Shown here in pieces: positions 24,730-38,332 of a stretch of 64,000 nucleotides of DNA. The notes below the pieces were generated by a model. That model searched no databases. It was not told the DNA's origin and saw nothing but the letters and a program-made list of their open reading frames with translations. This stretch comes from Orthonyx spaldingii (taxonomy: Eukaryota; Chordata; Aves; Passeriformes; Orthonychidae): NCBI GenBank assembly GCA_013397795.1, contig VZTJ01002531.1:1302001-1366000 (forward strand), in the 5' to 3' direction. Positions within the stretch are counted from its first letter, which is position 1; each line of letters begins with the position of its first letter. The position numbers and the translations under genes are program-made.

Positions 24730-27152
24730 GTCAAAATCACTCCCCTTCCAATTGCCTCTAGAAAGCAAAAGGAACATTACATGTGATATCTACTGCAAAT
24801 AGGTCGTAATATTTGTTATAGTCTGTAAGTTATAGTCTTTTAGAACCCCTTCCATCCAAACTGGTGCCCCTGCAGAACCCCAGCTGCTGGGTTTTGTGCC
24901 AGGGAGGAAAGAGAAGGGCAGCAGCAAAGCCACAGAAGGAGTGAATCGATTCGGCACTGGGAGGAAGCTGTCACGGGGATCCCGGAGCTGGGCTGCTCCT
25001 GCCACGGAATAATTCACTGTGCTGTAAACCTGCCATGCATGAGGAAGCAGAGAGGCCAGAGACACATCCCAAATGGACCCATTTCACAGGATTTCTCCTT
25101 TGAAAAGTGACTGTCAGTGCTGCAGCTGGAGCCTGCCCAAGTCAAGATGGTTTCATGCTTCAGGAGAAGTGGACACAAAAGTGGAGTTTCAGAAGACAAC
25201 AACAGTATGATGGAGCTGCTCCTTACGGTCTGAGTGGCGGTATCAACTGAAAATAATTCTCCCAGCAAATGTCAGGATTATTTATTTTGTTAGAAGGTTC
25301 AATGGGACTTAGTATGTTTATGTGCATGATTAACCCATCTTTGTTTTCAATTTTCAGATTGTCTAAGTTTGAGAACTGTAAGTTTATAAAATTTAAAACA
25401 CCAGAAGTACTTTGGCACTCAGAAGACATCAGCACCTAAAGCAGTTTGGCTTTTGTTTGCATATTTTCTCAAGCTTTGCTCCTCATCAGGGTGGACAGAG
25501 GACACTACCAGATTGCAAAGGTGACATTTTGCTGGTGCACAGCGCAACCAACAATAAAAGATGCAACGTAGGTATTGGGCATATGTGGATTTTTCCCAGT
25601 GCTCTTTGGTTGGTTCAGCTTCACAGAGTGATGATTTTCCACTGGCTTTTAAAAAGCTGGAATTATCTTGAAGCTATTTAGTCATTAAATTTCTTCTGTA
25701 CATATATACATACACAGATAATATAACAAGACATGAAGAGTGCAGTTTGATTCCTTATTTCTTTTGTTGAACAGTTTCAAGTTCTCTTCTTGAAGAAAGA
25801 CGTGTTTCTAATAGTTTCAGCTGGAATACAGAAAGTTAATGATGTAAAAGTCTAATGTACAAAACAGTTTTCCAAGGAGCCTTTTTACAAGAAGCCTTAA
25901 ACAATAAACATAATGAGTCCAGAAGTAATTTCTGACTGAAAGCTGATGGTTCCAGAGTCCTTGACCTGAGTGTGGGATTTGTTTTGTCAAAATGGCCAAA
26001 GCCATCACAACGACATAAATTGAAAAACGGCAAAATGATTATATCAAAACGTTAAGAAAACTATTCAGACTAATGAATGCAATCTACAGGAAGATCAGCC
26101 AAGGTTAGCACCAGATGTTTCTTGTCCCACATGCCACAGTTTGATTGTATTGTAATTAATTCAGCTGAAAAGTCTCTGTGAGAACTGTTTTCAGGACAAT
26201 TTCAAGCTTGGTTTCAAATACCAGAAATCATTTCTGATTTCTTAAAACATCCTAGAAAAATGTGAGACTCTGCAGTTAAAGTGTGCCAAAAAGTACTTAT
26301 AAAAATTGCATTTAAAGAGCATTACAGGAGTATTCTCAAAGTAGTTATGATTACCACCAGACCTTTAGGGCTTGGAGCCCAAAAGTACAGCACAGAAGCT
26401 TAGGGCCTTATTCAGTAAACATTTGCCCTAGATCATACTCCAAGTTCAGAGGTACAACAGAATTTTGAACCAAGCCATAGTAGTATTTATCCAGTTCACC
26501 ACCCAGAACGTGAACAAACAAACAAACAAAAAATCAATATTTCCCAAAGTATTTTACAGTTCATCCTCTATTTTTTTATGGCCTATCAGACCGAAGACCT
26601 ACTATATTCCTGTTGGGAAGAAAGGTGCTTGTAGTTATTTAAAGTTTGAGGTCCGCTTAAAAATGATTTTAATGGAAGTCAGATACTTACAGGCATGGAG
26701 CTAAGAAATAAATAAAACAGAACATACTTTATCATAATATACCACTTTATTTTGCTGCAATATTTACAGAAAGAACACATTGAAATGCACTTCCAAAACA
26801 CTTCAAACCCTAATTCTGGACAATACAAGCCTGAGATAAAATGACATGCATTAAAATTATAGCTCTGGTTTTCCTGAAGTATTGACCACCCAAGTCTATA
26901 TTTAACTTCAGGTAGAATCGTGTTCAGCATGCCTGAAAACTGGGCTCTAAATTAAAGATAAGTGTTTTTACCTGAGTAACATCCCTGTAAGTACCACCCA
27001 CAAATTACATAGTTTCTTCCCATAGGAAAATTGTCTTCTGGATTATTTTAAGATAAAAGCACAGACCGGTGTCAGCCCTCTTACAGGCTGCATACTAATG
27101 CAAGGAGGAGAAGGAAGGATTTATTTGGAATCTTCTAATTGACCTCAGCGGG

Positions 27153-27170
27153 ATTGGGCCTGGGCCCAAT
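27153..27170. promoter_or_regulatory. Facing CCAAT boxes in an 8-bp inverted repeat
   Basis: ATTGGGCC TG GGCCCAAT is a perfect 8-bp inverted repeat that places a reverse and a forward CCAAT-type box in mirror orientation. There is no CpG-rich promoter, TATA element or obvious first exon nearby, so promoter function is not supported beyond the motif itself. Confidence 0.2.
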
Positions 27171-29620
27171 AAAACATTTATGAAAACAGTTTTGGAGCAT
27201 GAAGAGTACCCAACCTAAAACATTCATGTCTAGGTAATATTAAAAGTAATTTGTTTCAAAATTGCAGGCAAGGGAGGAGCAAGATCCTGGTTGCATTAAG
27301 GACTAAATTCCGTCTTGGCCTTTCTTATCATTATTTTTTAAATGTTGCAGAGAATGAAGCTGTTGTTTTTCCTCAGGCTCCCCCATCCTCAACACTGACC
27401 CAAGTGTTAATGACACTCCTTGATTTCACCTAGGTCCTGCATTATCCTGATTTTCACACTAATGTGCCAACATATCACAGCTCCATCCTTTCCCAGAAAT
27501 GACGTAGGCATTAAAACAAATAGGCCTCCAAAATTAATGTGTTTTTCAGGGAGTAAGCATGGGGGTATCCAAAGCCAGGGGGTATGTTTAGAACAGGGAA
27601 ATTCAATTCCAGGGTGTCACAAAATGTTTTCCATCACTATAACATGGCAGAAACCTGTTCTTAATGCTGTGATAGATGCTCTAAATATACCATTTACTCA
27701 GAGTTATTGGATATGGGAACATGCAAATCCACCAATAATGCTTTTGCTTTATGAAGGGCACAGCTACCAGAGGTAACTGCCTCCCTAAGGGTTTAACAGG
27801 AGCTTTTCAGATGGTTCCTACTCCAAACACAAGCTGCTGGTGGTGTATGATCTGTAATAAGTGCCTGCATAAAAGCACCTAGGGAAAGTGAAGCCAGTCA
27901 ACAACAGGAAACGTGTTATGAAGGCAAACAGATTGGTAGGAAACATCTGTGCCCTTCCCTGTCCAGTGCATCTTTTCTCCAGTTCCCAAATCACTGGCTT
28001 CTCCTGTTGTCCTTTACTGTTTATTTCCAGAGCCTCCCCAAGTGAGCCATGGCCACACGGGCATTGGCCTTGGAACTCATGGATGTTGGGTTGTGTCTCT
28101 TCCAAGGAGGAGGAGCCGTGTAGTCAGCCCAGAGCTACAAAAGACATCATTTCAGTAAATAATGTGGCAGCCCAGCTTCTGACTAGAGAAGATCTGCAAA
28201 AGGTTGTGATGCCAGTGCTTCTTTTCTCTCCCGCTCTCAGAGGGACGTGACTGAATCACCTCACCCAAGGCTGTGGGGGTTCCCATCCAAAGGATGTCCT
28301 TGCTGGAGGTCAGCGCCTTGCTGTTTCTCCCAGCGTCTCTCCAAAGCCCTCCCCTGACTACCTTTGGCTACCTGGAATTTTTTAGAAATAGAAGTGTTTA
28401 AGACGTGGCATTTTGGAGTCGAAAAGCGAAACATTTTGATTTGAGAATTTCGTTTCAATGTCTCTCAAGAGGTGTGGTCTCAACACATTGTGCCCTTTTA
28501 TTGAATTTGTGCTTTCTGCTTGGGCTATGTCTTACACAGACAACTGCAGCCTATTTCTCAGACAAATCAAATTTTCACCCAACACAACTACTCTGTTTAC
28601 TTGCTTATTTTTCAGGGAAAAAAAAATAGATTTGTTGCAGGGCTACAGATTTTTAGGGAAGAAGCAAAATCTCTGCTAAAAAATACCTGAAGAACGTTTT
28701 TCAAGTAGGCCTACTTTTTATTTTTTAAGGTCTGTTCCTAGTGAGGAATCTTTGATGTAGTCAGCAAGACTTTTCTTCTGCCTGGAAGACCTATTGATAT
28801 ATAGCCAAACAGAGAGCAGGGAAAAAATCCACCCTTGTGTGTCACTGGATTCTTAATCTATTTTACGAGCCTTAAACACTACAACTCTTTGCACAGTAGA
28901 AATTTCAAAAGATCCAGAAACTCCATTTTTTTTCTCCTCCTGTGGCTTTTCTAAACTTGAAGTTTTACGTTTCATGAGTATTTTTAAACAGCACAAACCT
29001 TTTTAGGTTTTTTCTTACCTTCCTTATCAAGGAAGAAAGAAGAAATCCTGTGAATCAGATCCCACGTGCATAATCACACAACTCTACGAAATAAGCGCAT
29101 CCATAAAAAGCATTCAGCTCTAACATTGCTATATAGGGAATGCTTAGACTAAAAAATTATGCTGTTTGGACTAGCAACTTTGAATACATGTTATGAGCAA
29201 TCCATCTGCACTAGTACTTTTTATTTTCTTTTTTTTTAACTTAAATCAGGGGGCATGAGAAACCTGACTGTCTACAATAAATCTGCTGATTACTTCACCT
29301 TTTGTAATTCTTGTTCCTCTTTTTGTTTCACATTTTCATTATACTAATAAGCACATAGTTAAAAGGCTTTTAAAAATTGATCAGATCTCGATTGGCAGCC
29401 AGGAGGTTTACAGTAATAACCTCAACCAAGTTTATAATGATTTCCCATTTGTTACCCTTTATAGAGCCAGTGCCCACTATAAATATTGGGAGTTGGGCAG
29501 GGTGAATTTGCCACTTACCTTGGGAGGACTCATTTACAGCGGATTTGACATCTTTATTTTGAGGCACAGAGTCACATCCCAGACTGGGGGCTCACCACAG
29601 AGATGGGGGGGTGGTGGCCA

Positions 29621-29650
29621 GGGGTGAGGGACATGATGGGGACATGGGGG
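29621..29650 (+). other. G-quadruplex motif
   Basis: Four G-tracts (GGGG, GGG, GGGG, GGGGG) are separated by loops of 3, 7 and 4 bases, satisfying the usual G3+N1-7 rule. A further seven-G tract lies just upstream at 29605-29611. The surrounding 29580-29650 is strikingly G-rich against an AT-rich background. The motif is visible; any structure or function is inferred. Confidence 0.7.
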
Positions 29651-32600
29651 AGCAAAGGGCTTCTGGCCATCCCAGAGGAAACCCACACCTCCTCCCTATT
29701 GCCTTCATGCTTAAGGGAGTGGGGACTAACGAGGGAGCAGCTTCTCATTAGTTTCACCTCAGCCCAATTTACAGCCCAGCCTCAGCAGTTTCCAGAGACA
29801 TCAATGGGTTTCTTCCACTCATCTCTCTTCCACCTGCCCAAAATCCCTTGTTTCTTTCCATCACACAAAAGCAATCTCTTTAAATCTCAGCCATCTCCAC
29901 TCAGGAATCTCATTTGGCAACAGGGATCAGCTTAGACTCTTGTCTCAACCACTCTCCAATGTCTCCACCCCGAGGTTTTTTCCCTCTCCCATTAGTCATT
30001 TAGGTTTAAGTAAAGCACAACTTTGACGATTTAGGTGAAGAATGGTCTTCTCCTTTTTTATTCCAATTTTGTTTCCATTTTGCATCTTACTTCCAGTCCC
30101 ATTTCACTGTGACCAGAATATTTTTTTTTAATTTCTTTTTTTTTGTTGTTTTTTAAGGCTTAATTATTTTTTATCTGCATCTCCCTGGATCCTATCTCCA
30201 AATCATTGCTCCATAAACAACCCTCTAAATAGACACTGGGAAATCACACAAGGGAGAGACACTGGGAATACTCCAACTGCAGGGAAAGGTTCGATCAGAG
30301 CTCACACATTATTAGACAGCAGAGAGCCCAGCTACACAGGCTCAGGAAACTGTTTCATTAGTTCTACTCATCATCCAACTACACATTTCACACTCTATCA
30401 TCTCCTCTTATTTATCTACTGCCTCCTCAGATCTTGAGTGCTTCTCCCCTCTTTACTGAGTCCCGAGGCATTTCCATTACACTTTTTTCCCCCTTCTGTT
30501 ATTTTAGCCCTGTTGTCTTTTTCCCCACAGTGGTTTGCCCTGCATTTAGAGCCAGAAGATCAGCAAGCGTGGACAGGATGCAATGATTCATCCTTCTAGC
30601 TCTCACCTCAACTGTACAGCTACAGCAGGGAAATTAGATGCCATATCCAAACTGTACCTAGGGAAGCAAATGTGCAGTGGAAGCAATAGGGCTAAAGCTA
30701 CTGGAGGGGGAAAAGAAAAAAAAGCCTGGCTTGGAAGTAAATTTATTCATTTATCTGCAAAACAATATTTTTAGCAATATGGCACATTTGTTCTGTTTCA
30801 AGGTTTTGTGTCTTAGTTACTTGATTAATTGTGCTGATTTCACTTTGTGTTTCTTATTTGTCTCCTTCTGGTTGTGGGATTCTTTAGTCCTCGGTGCCTA
30901 AGAGGAATGATTGGCACCGGCATGGGATTGCTGTCTGGGATGTTTATGCCATTTCCCACTCTATTCTGAAATGCTTGTTGAGCCCTTGCAGTGTTCCAAG
31001 TCGTGAACATAACTCCAGCGTGTTTTCCTCCATCAGCTCTGTTTTGTGGCCTGCAGTTATAAGGTTGATTTGTCTGTGTTAGAAGCAGCAGGGACTTCAT
31101 AATTTACTGCATTTTTAAAATGCATTTTCAGAATTTCTTTAGCAATTAAGGTTATCAAGTCACTCTGATTTACGTGTGTTCAGCATTTTCGTCTCCTGGC
31201 AAATGAATTGAGGACTTTGCTTAAAACACTTTTCTAAACATCTTTTAGAATTGTTTCTTTTAACCACATACATTAGTGGAGCTCAGGTCCTGATGAGCAT
31301 GGATATACCTTCTGCAGTGCTCCAGGCTGGGAAGGAACCTCTGCTTACACTCAATGGTTTGAAACACAAGTGGTACAAGAAGGGTTCTCAGGATATAGAT
31401 ATTCCCTTCAGGTATTACATAAAATAAGGCACCTTCCAGCAGGTTCTTTTTTTCCATTTTAACAACTATTGGGCTGAAAGTATTCCCAAGGAGGCAAGGA
31501 ACAGCTGAGCTGGAATGCCTGGGCTGGGGCAGGCTGTAAGGCATTTAGGACTGACTGCCCCAGGGCCAACCATGCAATCTCAGCTCATTCTTGTGTCCTT
31601 CCAGGACGCCCAAGGGCTTGGACTGAGCCACTGGTTCACTTCCCAAAAGTTTCCCCAGTGGGGACATCCCTCGAGACCCCCTGAGGTGACTACAACTGTG
31701 CTGAGCTGGCTTGGGATCCTTTTTAAACGGGACTTAGGGACGGCAACTGCAGGAACCCTGGAAGGGAGAAGCTGCTCAGCCTTGGGTCTGCTGTCTGTCC
31801 CTGAAGAGGGCTCATTTCTCTGTGCCTGATTTCTGTATCCCCATTTCACCTCAAAGGAGACTTCTTTCCTCTGCTTGGTCTACTTAAAAATGTCTGGTAC
31901 AATGAATATGGAGAACTGTAATGGGAACTTGATCTCAGATGGCATTATTTAATTTCATTGTAATAGTAGTCATAAATGGACTAAGCACAAACAATGTGCC
32001 CCATGTAGAAATAGATTTAAGGCATTTAACTGGATTTTGAAATTGGTTCTCCATGAATGGACACCCATTCTTGTTCAGATCACAAGAGGCATCTCAGATG
32101 GTACTTCGAAAGATGATAGAATACCTGTCATCTTGATACTAGGATAAAGTAGAGAAGGAACATTAGATTTCTACTCCAGGCCTGTGAAAAGAATTTTTTT
32201 TTTTTCAGATACTTGGATTTTATTTCATTATGCTTCCTTTTCTTCATTTAATTTAATAATATGTTTCAAATCTATTTATCCAAATGCATCTGTTTTATAC
32301 TTGGGGAAATACAATCTGAAAAGAAAATGTAACTTTTTTCCAGTAAAGTTGAAAGAATGAAAGGCAACTAATTTTAACATATTGCCACTTCATGTCATCT
32401 TGTTTGGTGTTAAATCCATGGTAAAGCATTTTCAGAAATCACTTCTTGAAACAAAACAGAGCTTTCCTGGCTAATGAATGGAGATGCATTTATTTATTTA
32501 TAGGGCGTTCATCATTCTAATTCCTTTGTGTTTCACAAATATTAGTAAGTTGATCCATGCAGCACTCAAAAGAAGAGAAGTCTGATTAGCTCCATGAGGC

Positions 32601-32662
32601 ACAGAAATCACATGGTCTACCCACACTTACCAGAAAGGTGCATGTAAACTATAATTAGAATG

Positions 32663-32685
32663 AAAAAAAAAAAAAAAAAAAAAAA
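32663..32685. repeat. Poly-A run, 23 bp
   Basis: Twenty-three A residues follow AATTAGAATG and precede GGTGTTC. It could be an old retroposon tail, but no body or target-site duplication is visible. Confidence 0.9.
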
Positions 32686-34381
32686 GGTGTTCTTATTACA
32701 GTACTTAACCAGTAAAAAGCTCCCTCTGTCATTCATTACTGTTAACTTGAAACATTAAACATCCTCAGGCAACCAGGAACATCTAACTAGATAAAAATAT
32801 TGGGTTGTTTTGGTTTTTTCAAGAAATACATTCTTTGACTTCTTTGCTTTTATTTCCTGAGCCTTTACACCATGCATGAGTTATATTTCCAAGCTTTCTC
32901 CTGCAGACATGAGGACTAGAGAAATTGTTTTAAAGTATCATTGGAATTGTCATACCTTGTGGAAGCTGAGTTTTCAGCAGCCTGCTAAAGGAGAGGAGGC
33001 CTGTCTGTATTTCAGGGTGACCATATCTTGGTACTTGTACTGTTTTCAGGAGTTTTAATATTGTCATGTCTTACATTAGAATGAATAAATTAAGGTTTTT
33101 TATTAGATATGGTCACTTCATGGTGCCTAGGCCTTAAAAGGTCATTAATTTTATCTGTGCAAAGTGGTAGTAATGTCAGAATATCCATACCTAAGCTTTC
33201 AAAATTATTTTTGAGAAACAGAAATACTGTGGTAATAGTATTCAAATGTGGCCACTGACAGACTTTAATGGGCAATCTCTGGACACACGTAAAAGTGAGT
33301 CCTTTGAAGTGTTTTGCATTAGTTTATCTTTGCTCTAACAAAGTCATTAGGGCTCTTACCACCCATTTCAAGCAGTAAGTGAGGCCAAAAATGAGAAAAT
33401 TCTGCATATCATTGCTGTTTTGAAAGAATACGCAGAAAATTCAATGTAAAGTGTTTTGCTGAATTCCACATTTCTCCCTTATAAATACAAGCGCTCCCCC
33501 TCTCTCTCTGTAGCTCCTTGTTTGCATGTTTAATGTTATGCAACTCCGTGAGTCTCCTGACTCCTGTGGAACTCAGATGCTGCATTTGTGCGTTTGCAGG
33601 GCTGGGACCTCGAGCAACACTCGCTCAATGTAGTAACTACCAGTTGAGAAACAAAACAAAAATCAACTCTAATTGTGCCCATTTAGATTCAAACATTGAA
33701 AAATAGCTTAAATATGGTATTTCTGAATGCAAATTTTATAAAAAGTCTGAAGACTTTAGGATTCTGTTAGCTCTTTAGTCCCTCTGTAACGAGGCTATTA
33801 CATGGCATTGCTCAGATTGATGTTGAAAATAATGCAGCTGCTCTTGCAGCTGCAGCAAGAATTCACAGAAGCCAGGATGCAAAGCAGTCTCTGATCAAAG
33901 TCCCTGGCTTTAGCTTTCTACTGTGGGTTTGTTTTTACTCTTACTTATTTATTAGCTTAATTCCAGCATCCTCTGAAATTGTTCCTTGCTGGGAATATCT
34001 GAGGGTTAAAGCTTTAATGGCTTTACTTTGCCTCACAAATGAAAACCCTGGAATTTACTGTCTTCTGCAAACCAGACTCACTCTGACAGCAGAAAATGCT
34101 GGTTAGTTTTCATTTGTTTTTCAAAATGAACACTTCAGGGTTGGTCAACATTAAGATAGTAACAGTCAAGAAAACAAGAGCATCAAAAATGAGGAAAGAA
34201 ACTTCACAGGTGTGCAGGTGTACAAGAGCATCTTTGTGTTTCTGGTATTTAAAAAGACATTTATGCCTTTGGGTGGGAGCTGATGAACTCGTGGGCTGAC
34301 ACCTCGAAATGTCTGTGTTTGTGTGGCCAGCAGGCAAATTTGGAGCAGGGTGCAAATCCAGCATCCCCCCTTCTGCTGTTT

Positions 34382-34398
34382 ATTCCTGTGACAGGAAT
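34382..34398. repeat. 17-bp palindrome
   Basis: ATTCCTGT G ACAGGAAT is a perfect palindrome around one central base. It contains paired GGAA/TTCC (ETS- or STAT-type) cores. This may be chance; no context supports a role. Confidence 0.6.
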
Positions 34399-37300
34399 GA
34401 ACTGCAGCAGCAAAACACTGGGCCCTGGGTAAACACAGATTTTGGCAATCCCAAAGGGATTTGACACCATCCTCAACCCGTTTCCTGACCCTCAGATCTG
34501 GGGAGGATAACTGACACTTTGGTTCTTGTTGGTTCTTTCATGGGCAGTTTGACATTAGATAAAGACAATTTGAAATAATTTTGAAAGCAAGCTTTACACA
34601 TAACTTAAACCCAACAGGAAAAAATCACATCATTCAGTCTTTCATAGCCAGCTTGTAAGGCCTTCAGAAAAAATAGTTCCCAGGGAGGTTAACAATAGCA
34701 GATGACCCAAAGAAGCAAAGAACCATCATTCACCACCCAAATCTGAATGTACTAATGCCAGAGAATTCAGTAGATTCTGTTGCTGGCCAAAAGCGACCTG
34801 TACTCAGGACACAGCAACAATTGTAAACCCCTGCTCCTCTTTAAGTCTAAATTTCAGAGCTAAGAGAGCACCTTGGAAGATGTCTGCTCATGGCAAAGTT
34901 CATAGCACGGTGTTTGCACCCCAAGAGTAGCCACACCAAACACTGGAAGTTTCTCCTGGCAAAACCAGCTGGATAAAAGGAACAGATGCAGTTCTCGTTC
35001 AACTGATGGAAGTGTTCGGTCACCTTAGTATAAGTTAGTATTCAGGCTGCAGTACCTTGCATCCATTGGAGCTTTGCAGAATTTTCTCAGGAAGGTCATA
35101 AAATAAAACATTAGAGTAGTGTAACTTAAAGGTTACAAAAGCATGGGCTACACAATCAGCATTAGTCTGTGACAGCGCTGGCTCCAGTCCCGGCGTAATT
35201 TTTAGGAAATAAAAGCAAGAACCAACCACCCATTTAATAAAACAAACAAAAACATGTTAGAATCAACTTTTGGATCTGATTTTCTTTGGAGTTTTTTTTG
35301 TCGGTGTCTCACAGCCATCACTGGATTCCCCTTGGCTGTCACTGCTCTTACGGATTTGTGTCATTGCACAAAACCAGGGCAAAGACCAGCTCATACATCC
35401 TGAATGAGGAATTTGTACCCACAGAACTTGTGCCGTGTACCTTTCTGCTTATCAAGGGAAGAAAAACTTCCCTACTGTTCTTGCAGCACTTCAAGGTTAA
35501 AATCCATATTGACAAAAATAATGCAGCAGAGGTAATAAACATTCACAGGGATTACACTGGAAAATGAAGACACCAAGCTAAAAGAAGAAATTAAAAGCAA
35601 AAGCCATACTAAGAAACTAAAAGCTGTCAAAGAACTGCCTTGAATATTAATCTGAGCTATTTTAGCCAGTCCTTTTTCAGCACCTTTTCTTTCCTGCTAA
35701 CTTTTATGTTACAGCTCTATTGCCTGTACAGAGTTGCTGAATTGAAGCTCTGCCTGTCAGGAGCTCTTTTCTGTGCTTTAGCTCCTGGTTGTTACTGGAT
35801 TTGCCTCAGCTGCCATATTAAACCCTTGCATGTCAAATTACAAAGCAATTAGGGTGAAATGCATAGTCGTAATACACGGGTTAAAAAAACCTCCAGAAAC
35901 CCTAACTCTACATTTTCTACATTTGTAATGATGATTTTGGAAAGTATTAAAATAGCTCTTTAATTAATATAATCCCCAAATTACTGACATGTGCTTCACC
36001 TGGTGTCATGTAAGTCTCTTATCTTTCCACCTTTCTCTTTTTCCTTCCTCATAGGCTTTTTCTGCCTAAGAATGTTTAAAGTTCATTATTTCACACTGTG
36101 AGAAATGGAATAAGCACAACTTGAGGATCTGCTAAAGCTGTTAGTGAAGGGGTACGTAGATGAACTGTCCAAATGCTTTATCATCATTCTGACCCCGGAA
36201 TTTTGCCTCGTTCTGTCCCACACTACTGCAGAAATACTGACTCTAAGCTGGAAGCCCTGGGAGCTGTGCCATTAATAGAAGGCAGATGTGGTGGAATGAA
36301 GAAGAAGAGTTTGGAGGATGGGTCAGGGTAGCTGCCACCACTGTGCTCTGAGTCAGGAGCCAAAGAGGGACGGATGCACAGCCATGGTTAACTCATTTAA
36401 TGTCTCTGCTTACCATCTCTGCACCCCAGTGGGACTCATCAGATTTAATTACATATCTAATGCGAAATTCAGCCTCACCCTGTGAGTTATTGCACTTCCT
36501 CAGTTCCTCTTACGTTGTGGAAGCACAGCACTTCACAGGACTGGTCCTGCCATGAAAATTAATTAGTTTATGCCTGAACAGGGCTTTCAACATACAGATC
36601 ATTCTGTATGACAAAGGAGTATCAGATAACAAACCAAGTTATTCAACTGAATTACGGAGCCATAAGAAAATTATTGTCTCTCCTTTTTAATCAAGCAGGC
36701 TCCAAGCCAGATTAGTCTCTGATGATGATGCTTTGGCTATTTCAACAGGTTTTATTGCCACCAGAAAAGTTTCTCCCTCCTTTACAGCCTACAGTTTTCA
36801 TTGTTGTATATGTAAAGCCAGCTCTAGGTTTCAGGTGAGCCTCCACCCTCAGGGAGCTTGTTGAAGGTAACCAAAAAGCCTTGTTTGTTTGGACACAAAC
36901 ATCTCCACCTTGTTGTGTCTGGGATTTTTTTATAAACATCCTGTTTAACCATCGCTCACTGCAGAGATACAGGAGATGAGATACAGCTCTGAAAGTTCAA
37001 GAGAATTAAGCACCAGTAGTTCTGCATTTCTTCCCATGGCATCAGAGAATTCTCAGGTTATAGATGTGCATGGGATTTCATATGCATGAATGCTTCAGTG
37101 CCCTCCCACCAGTTCTCAGAGTCTTTATTAGCCTCCATAACCCAAGCAGAAGAATTTCACTACTGCTTTCAAGGGTCATCTGAGTAGAAGCTTCAAGACA
37201 AATCGTACTGCTGAGGTTGTAGAAATTCAGTAGCTAACTTGGCAAAAGAGAACTTAGTTTTGTTTGCTGAGGGATAGAGGTGTATTTTTTGCGTGGTCCT

Positions 37301-37454
37301 CTTGGCAAAGAAAAATTTCTAAATGTAGCACCTTGTTTGTAGACAAAAAGTAAATCAGAGTCCATTTTTTGGACTTGCTAAAACCTTTGGGACAGATCAG
37401 TGTTAATTTATACCATGGGAGGATCTGGACTAGCTCTATGAGATTTCTGGTTCC

Positions 37455-37957
37455 TCATTTAGGCTGTGTTCTCCATGGATCCCACTGCATGAGCATCCTC
37501 ACTAAGACCAGAGCAGTAGGGACCTGCCACCACCCACTCTGCTCCCTTTTTCCCTCTCCCTGCATTGTACTCTGCTGGTTTTTACACTTTTTATTCCATT
37601 TATTGCTCTTACATTGAAAATCAGATAGAACACTCATAAAGAACAACAGCACCAAAGAAATAAAAGCTGCAACAATAAAAGACGAGAAAAAGAAATGCCA
37701 GTTAATGACATCTATCCAGGGAGATTCCTCCTTCGGGGAAGTGGAACAATATGAAGGCCATTCAGAAGGAAGATAGACCCTCATCCCACTAAAATTCACT
37801 TTCCATCTTGATATGATGGCCTTTTTAAACTTCCTTAACTTCTCAGTGCCCTACTTGCTGGCTTCCTTTTCTTCTTCCCACTCTCGTGCCTTCTTTTTCT
37901 CCCTGTTGCTTCTTTTGATTGACTTTGATTTGGGAATTGTTGTGGGTTTTGTTATTA
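37455..37957 (-). other. Candidate exon with a membrane span, broken by an in-frame TAG
   Basis: On the minus strand, CTAATTCTTTTCTCTAG (branch-point-like plus pyrimidine tract) ends as an acceptor at 37958. One frame then runs ITKPTTIPKSKSIKRSNREK and on to EWEEEKEASK, meets TAG at 37851-37853, and continues in the same frame for 131 codons to the stop at 37455-37457. The downstream part (from GTG at 37799) has 114 codons with a hydrophobic segment at residues 36-57, FFFSSFIVAAFISLVLLFFM included, followed by a lysine-rich stretch. That charge pattern suits a single-pass membrane protein with its N-terminus outside. I recognise no family. It could be a decayed exon, a short basic C-terminal exon followed by UTR, or a chance product of purine/pyrimidine strand bias. 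Confidence 0.15.
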
Positions 37958-38046
37958 CTAGAGAAAAGAATTAGGCACACCAAGGCAGATACTAGATTTC
38001 TTACTTTCCAGTAAAGTTATTGACTGAAGCTGTAGCACTGATTTAT

Positions 38047-38332
38047 CACAGAATCATGGAATGGACTGGGTTGGAAGGTACCTTAAGGCTCATCTGGTTC
38101 CAACACTCGTGCCATGGGATTGGCAGGGACACCTTCCACTAGACCAGGTTGCTCCATCCAGCCTGGTCACAAACACTTCCAGGGATGGAGCATCCACGAC
38201 TTCTTCGAGAAACCTGTTCCAGGGCCTCGCCACCCTCACAGTACAGATTTTTTCCTAATATCCAATCTAAACCTACACTCTTTCAGTTTGAAATCACTCC
38301 CCCTTGTTCTGTCACTACATACTTTTGTAAAT
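38047..38332 (-). mobile_element. CR1 LINE 3'-end fragment (about 285 bp)
   Basis: This is the best-preserved CR1 copy in the window. It starts CACAGAATCATGGAATGGAC and continues through TTGGAAGGTACCTTAAGG, GGCAGGGACACCTTCCACTA, GACCAGGTTGCTCCATCCAG, CTTCCAGGGATGGAGCATCC, ACCTGTTCCAGGG and TTTTTTCCTAATATCCAATC, ending near CTGTCACTACATACTTTTG. This is the reverse complement of the CR1 3' region, so the element is on the minus strand and 5'-truncated. The overlapping plus-strand frames at 38061-38467 are CR1 by-products. Confidence 0.96.

Larger units (their letters stand above)
21087..37454. other. Long unique non-coding stretch
   Basis: Sixteen kilobases with no gene I can support and no recognisable transposon. 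Seen in it: a candidate acceptor plus frame at 22946-23157, a 9-bp hairpin at 24707-24729, a facing pair of CCAAT boxes at 27153-27170, a G-quadruplex motif at 29621-29650, a 23-base A run at 32663-32685, and a near-perfect 17-bp palindrome at 34382-34398. A strong pyrimidine-tract acceptor at about 36020-36056 has no open frame behind it. This pattern fits intergenic or intronic DNA. Confidence 0.55.

Noticed and set aside
36020..36056. Very strong pyrimidine tract ending in CATAG, acceptor-like
   Set aside because: All three frames behind it meet stops within about 15 codons.
36591..36610. Perfect 8-bp inverted repeat with a TCAT loop
   Set aside because: About six hairpins of this size with short loops are expected by chance in 64 kb.
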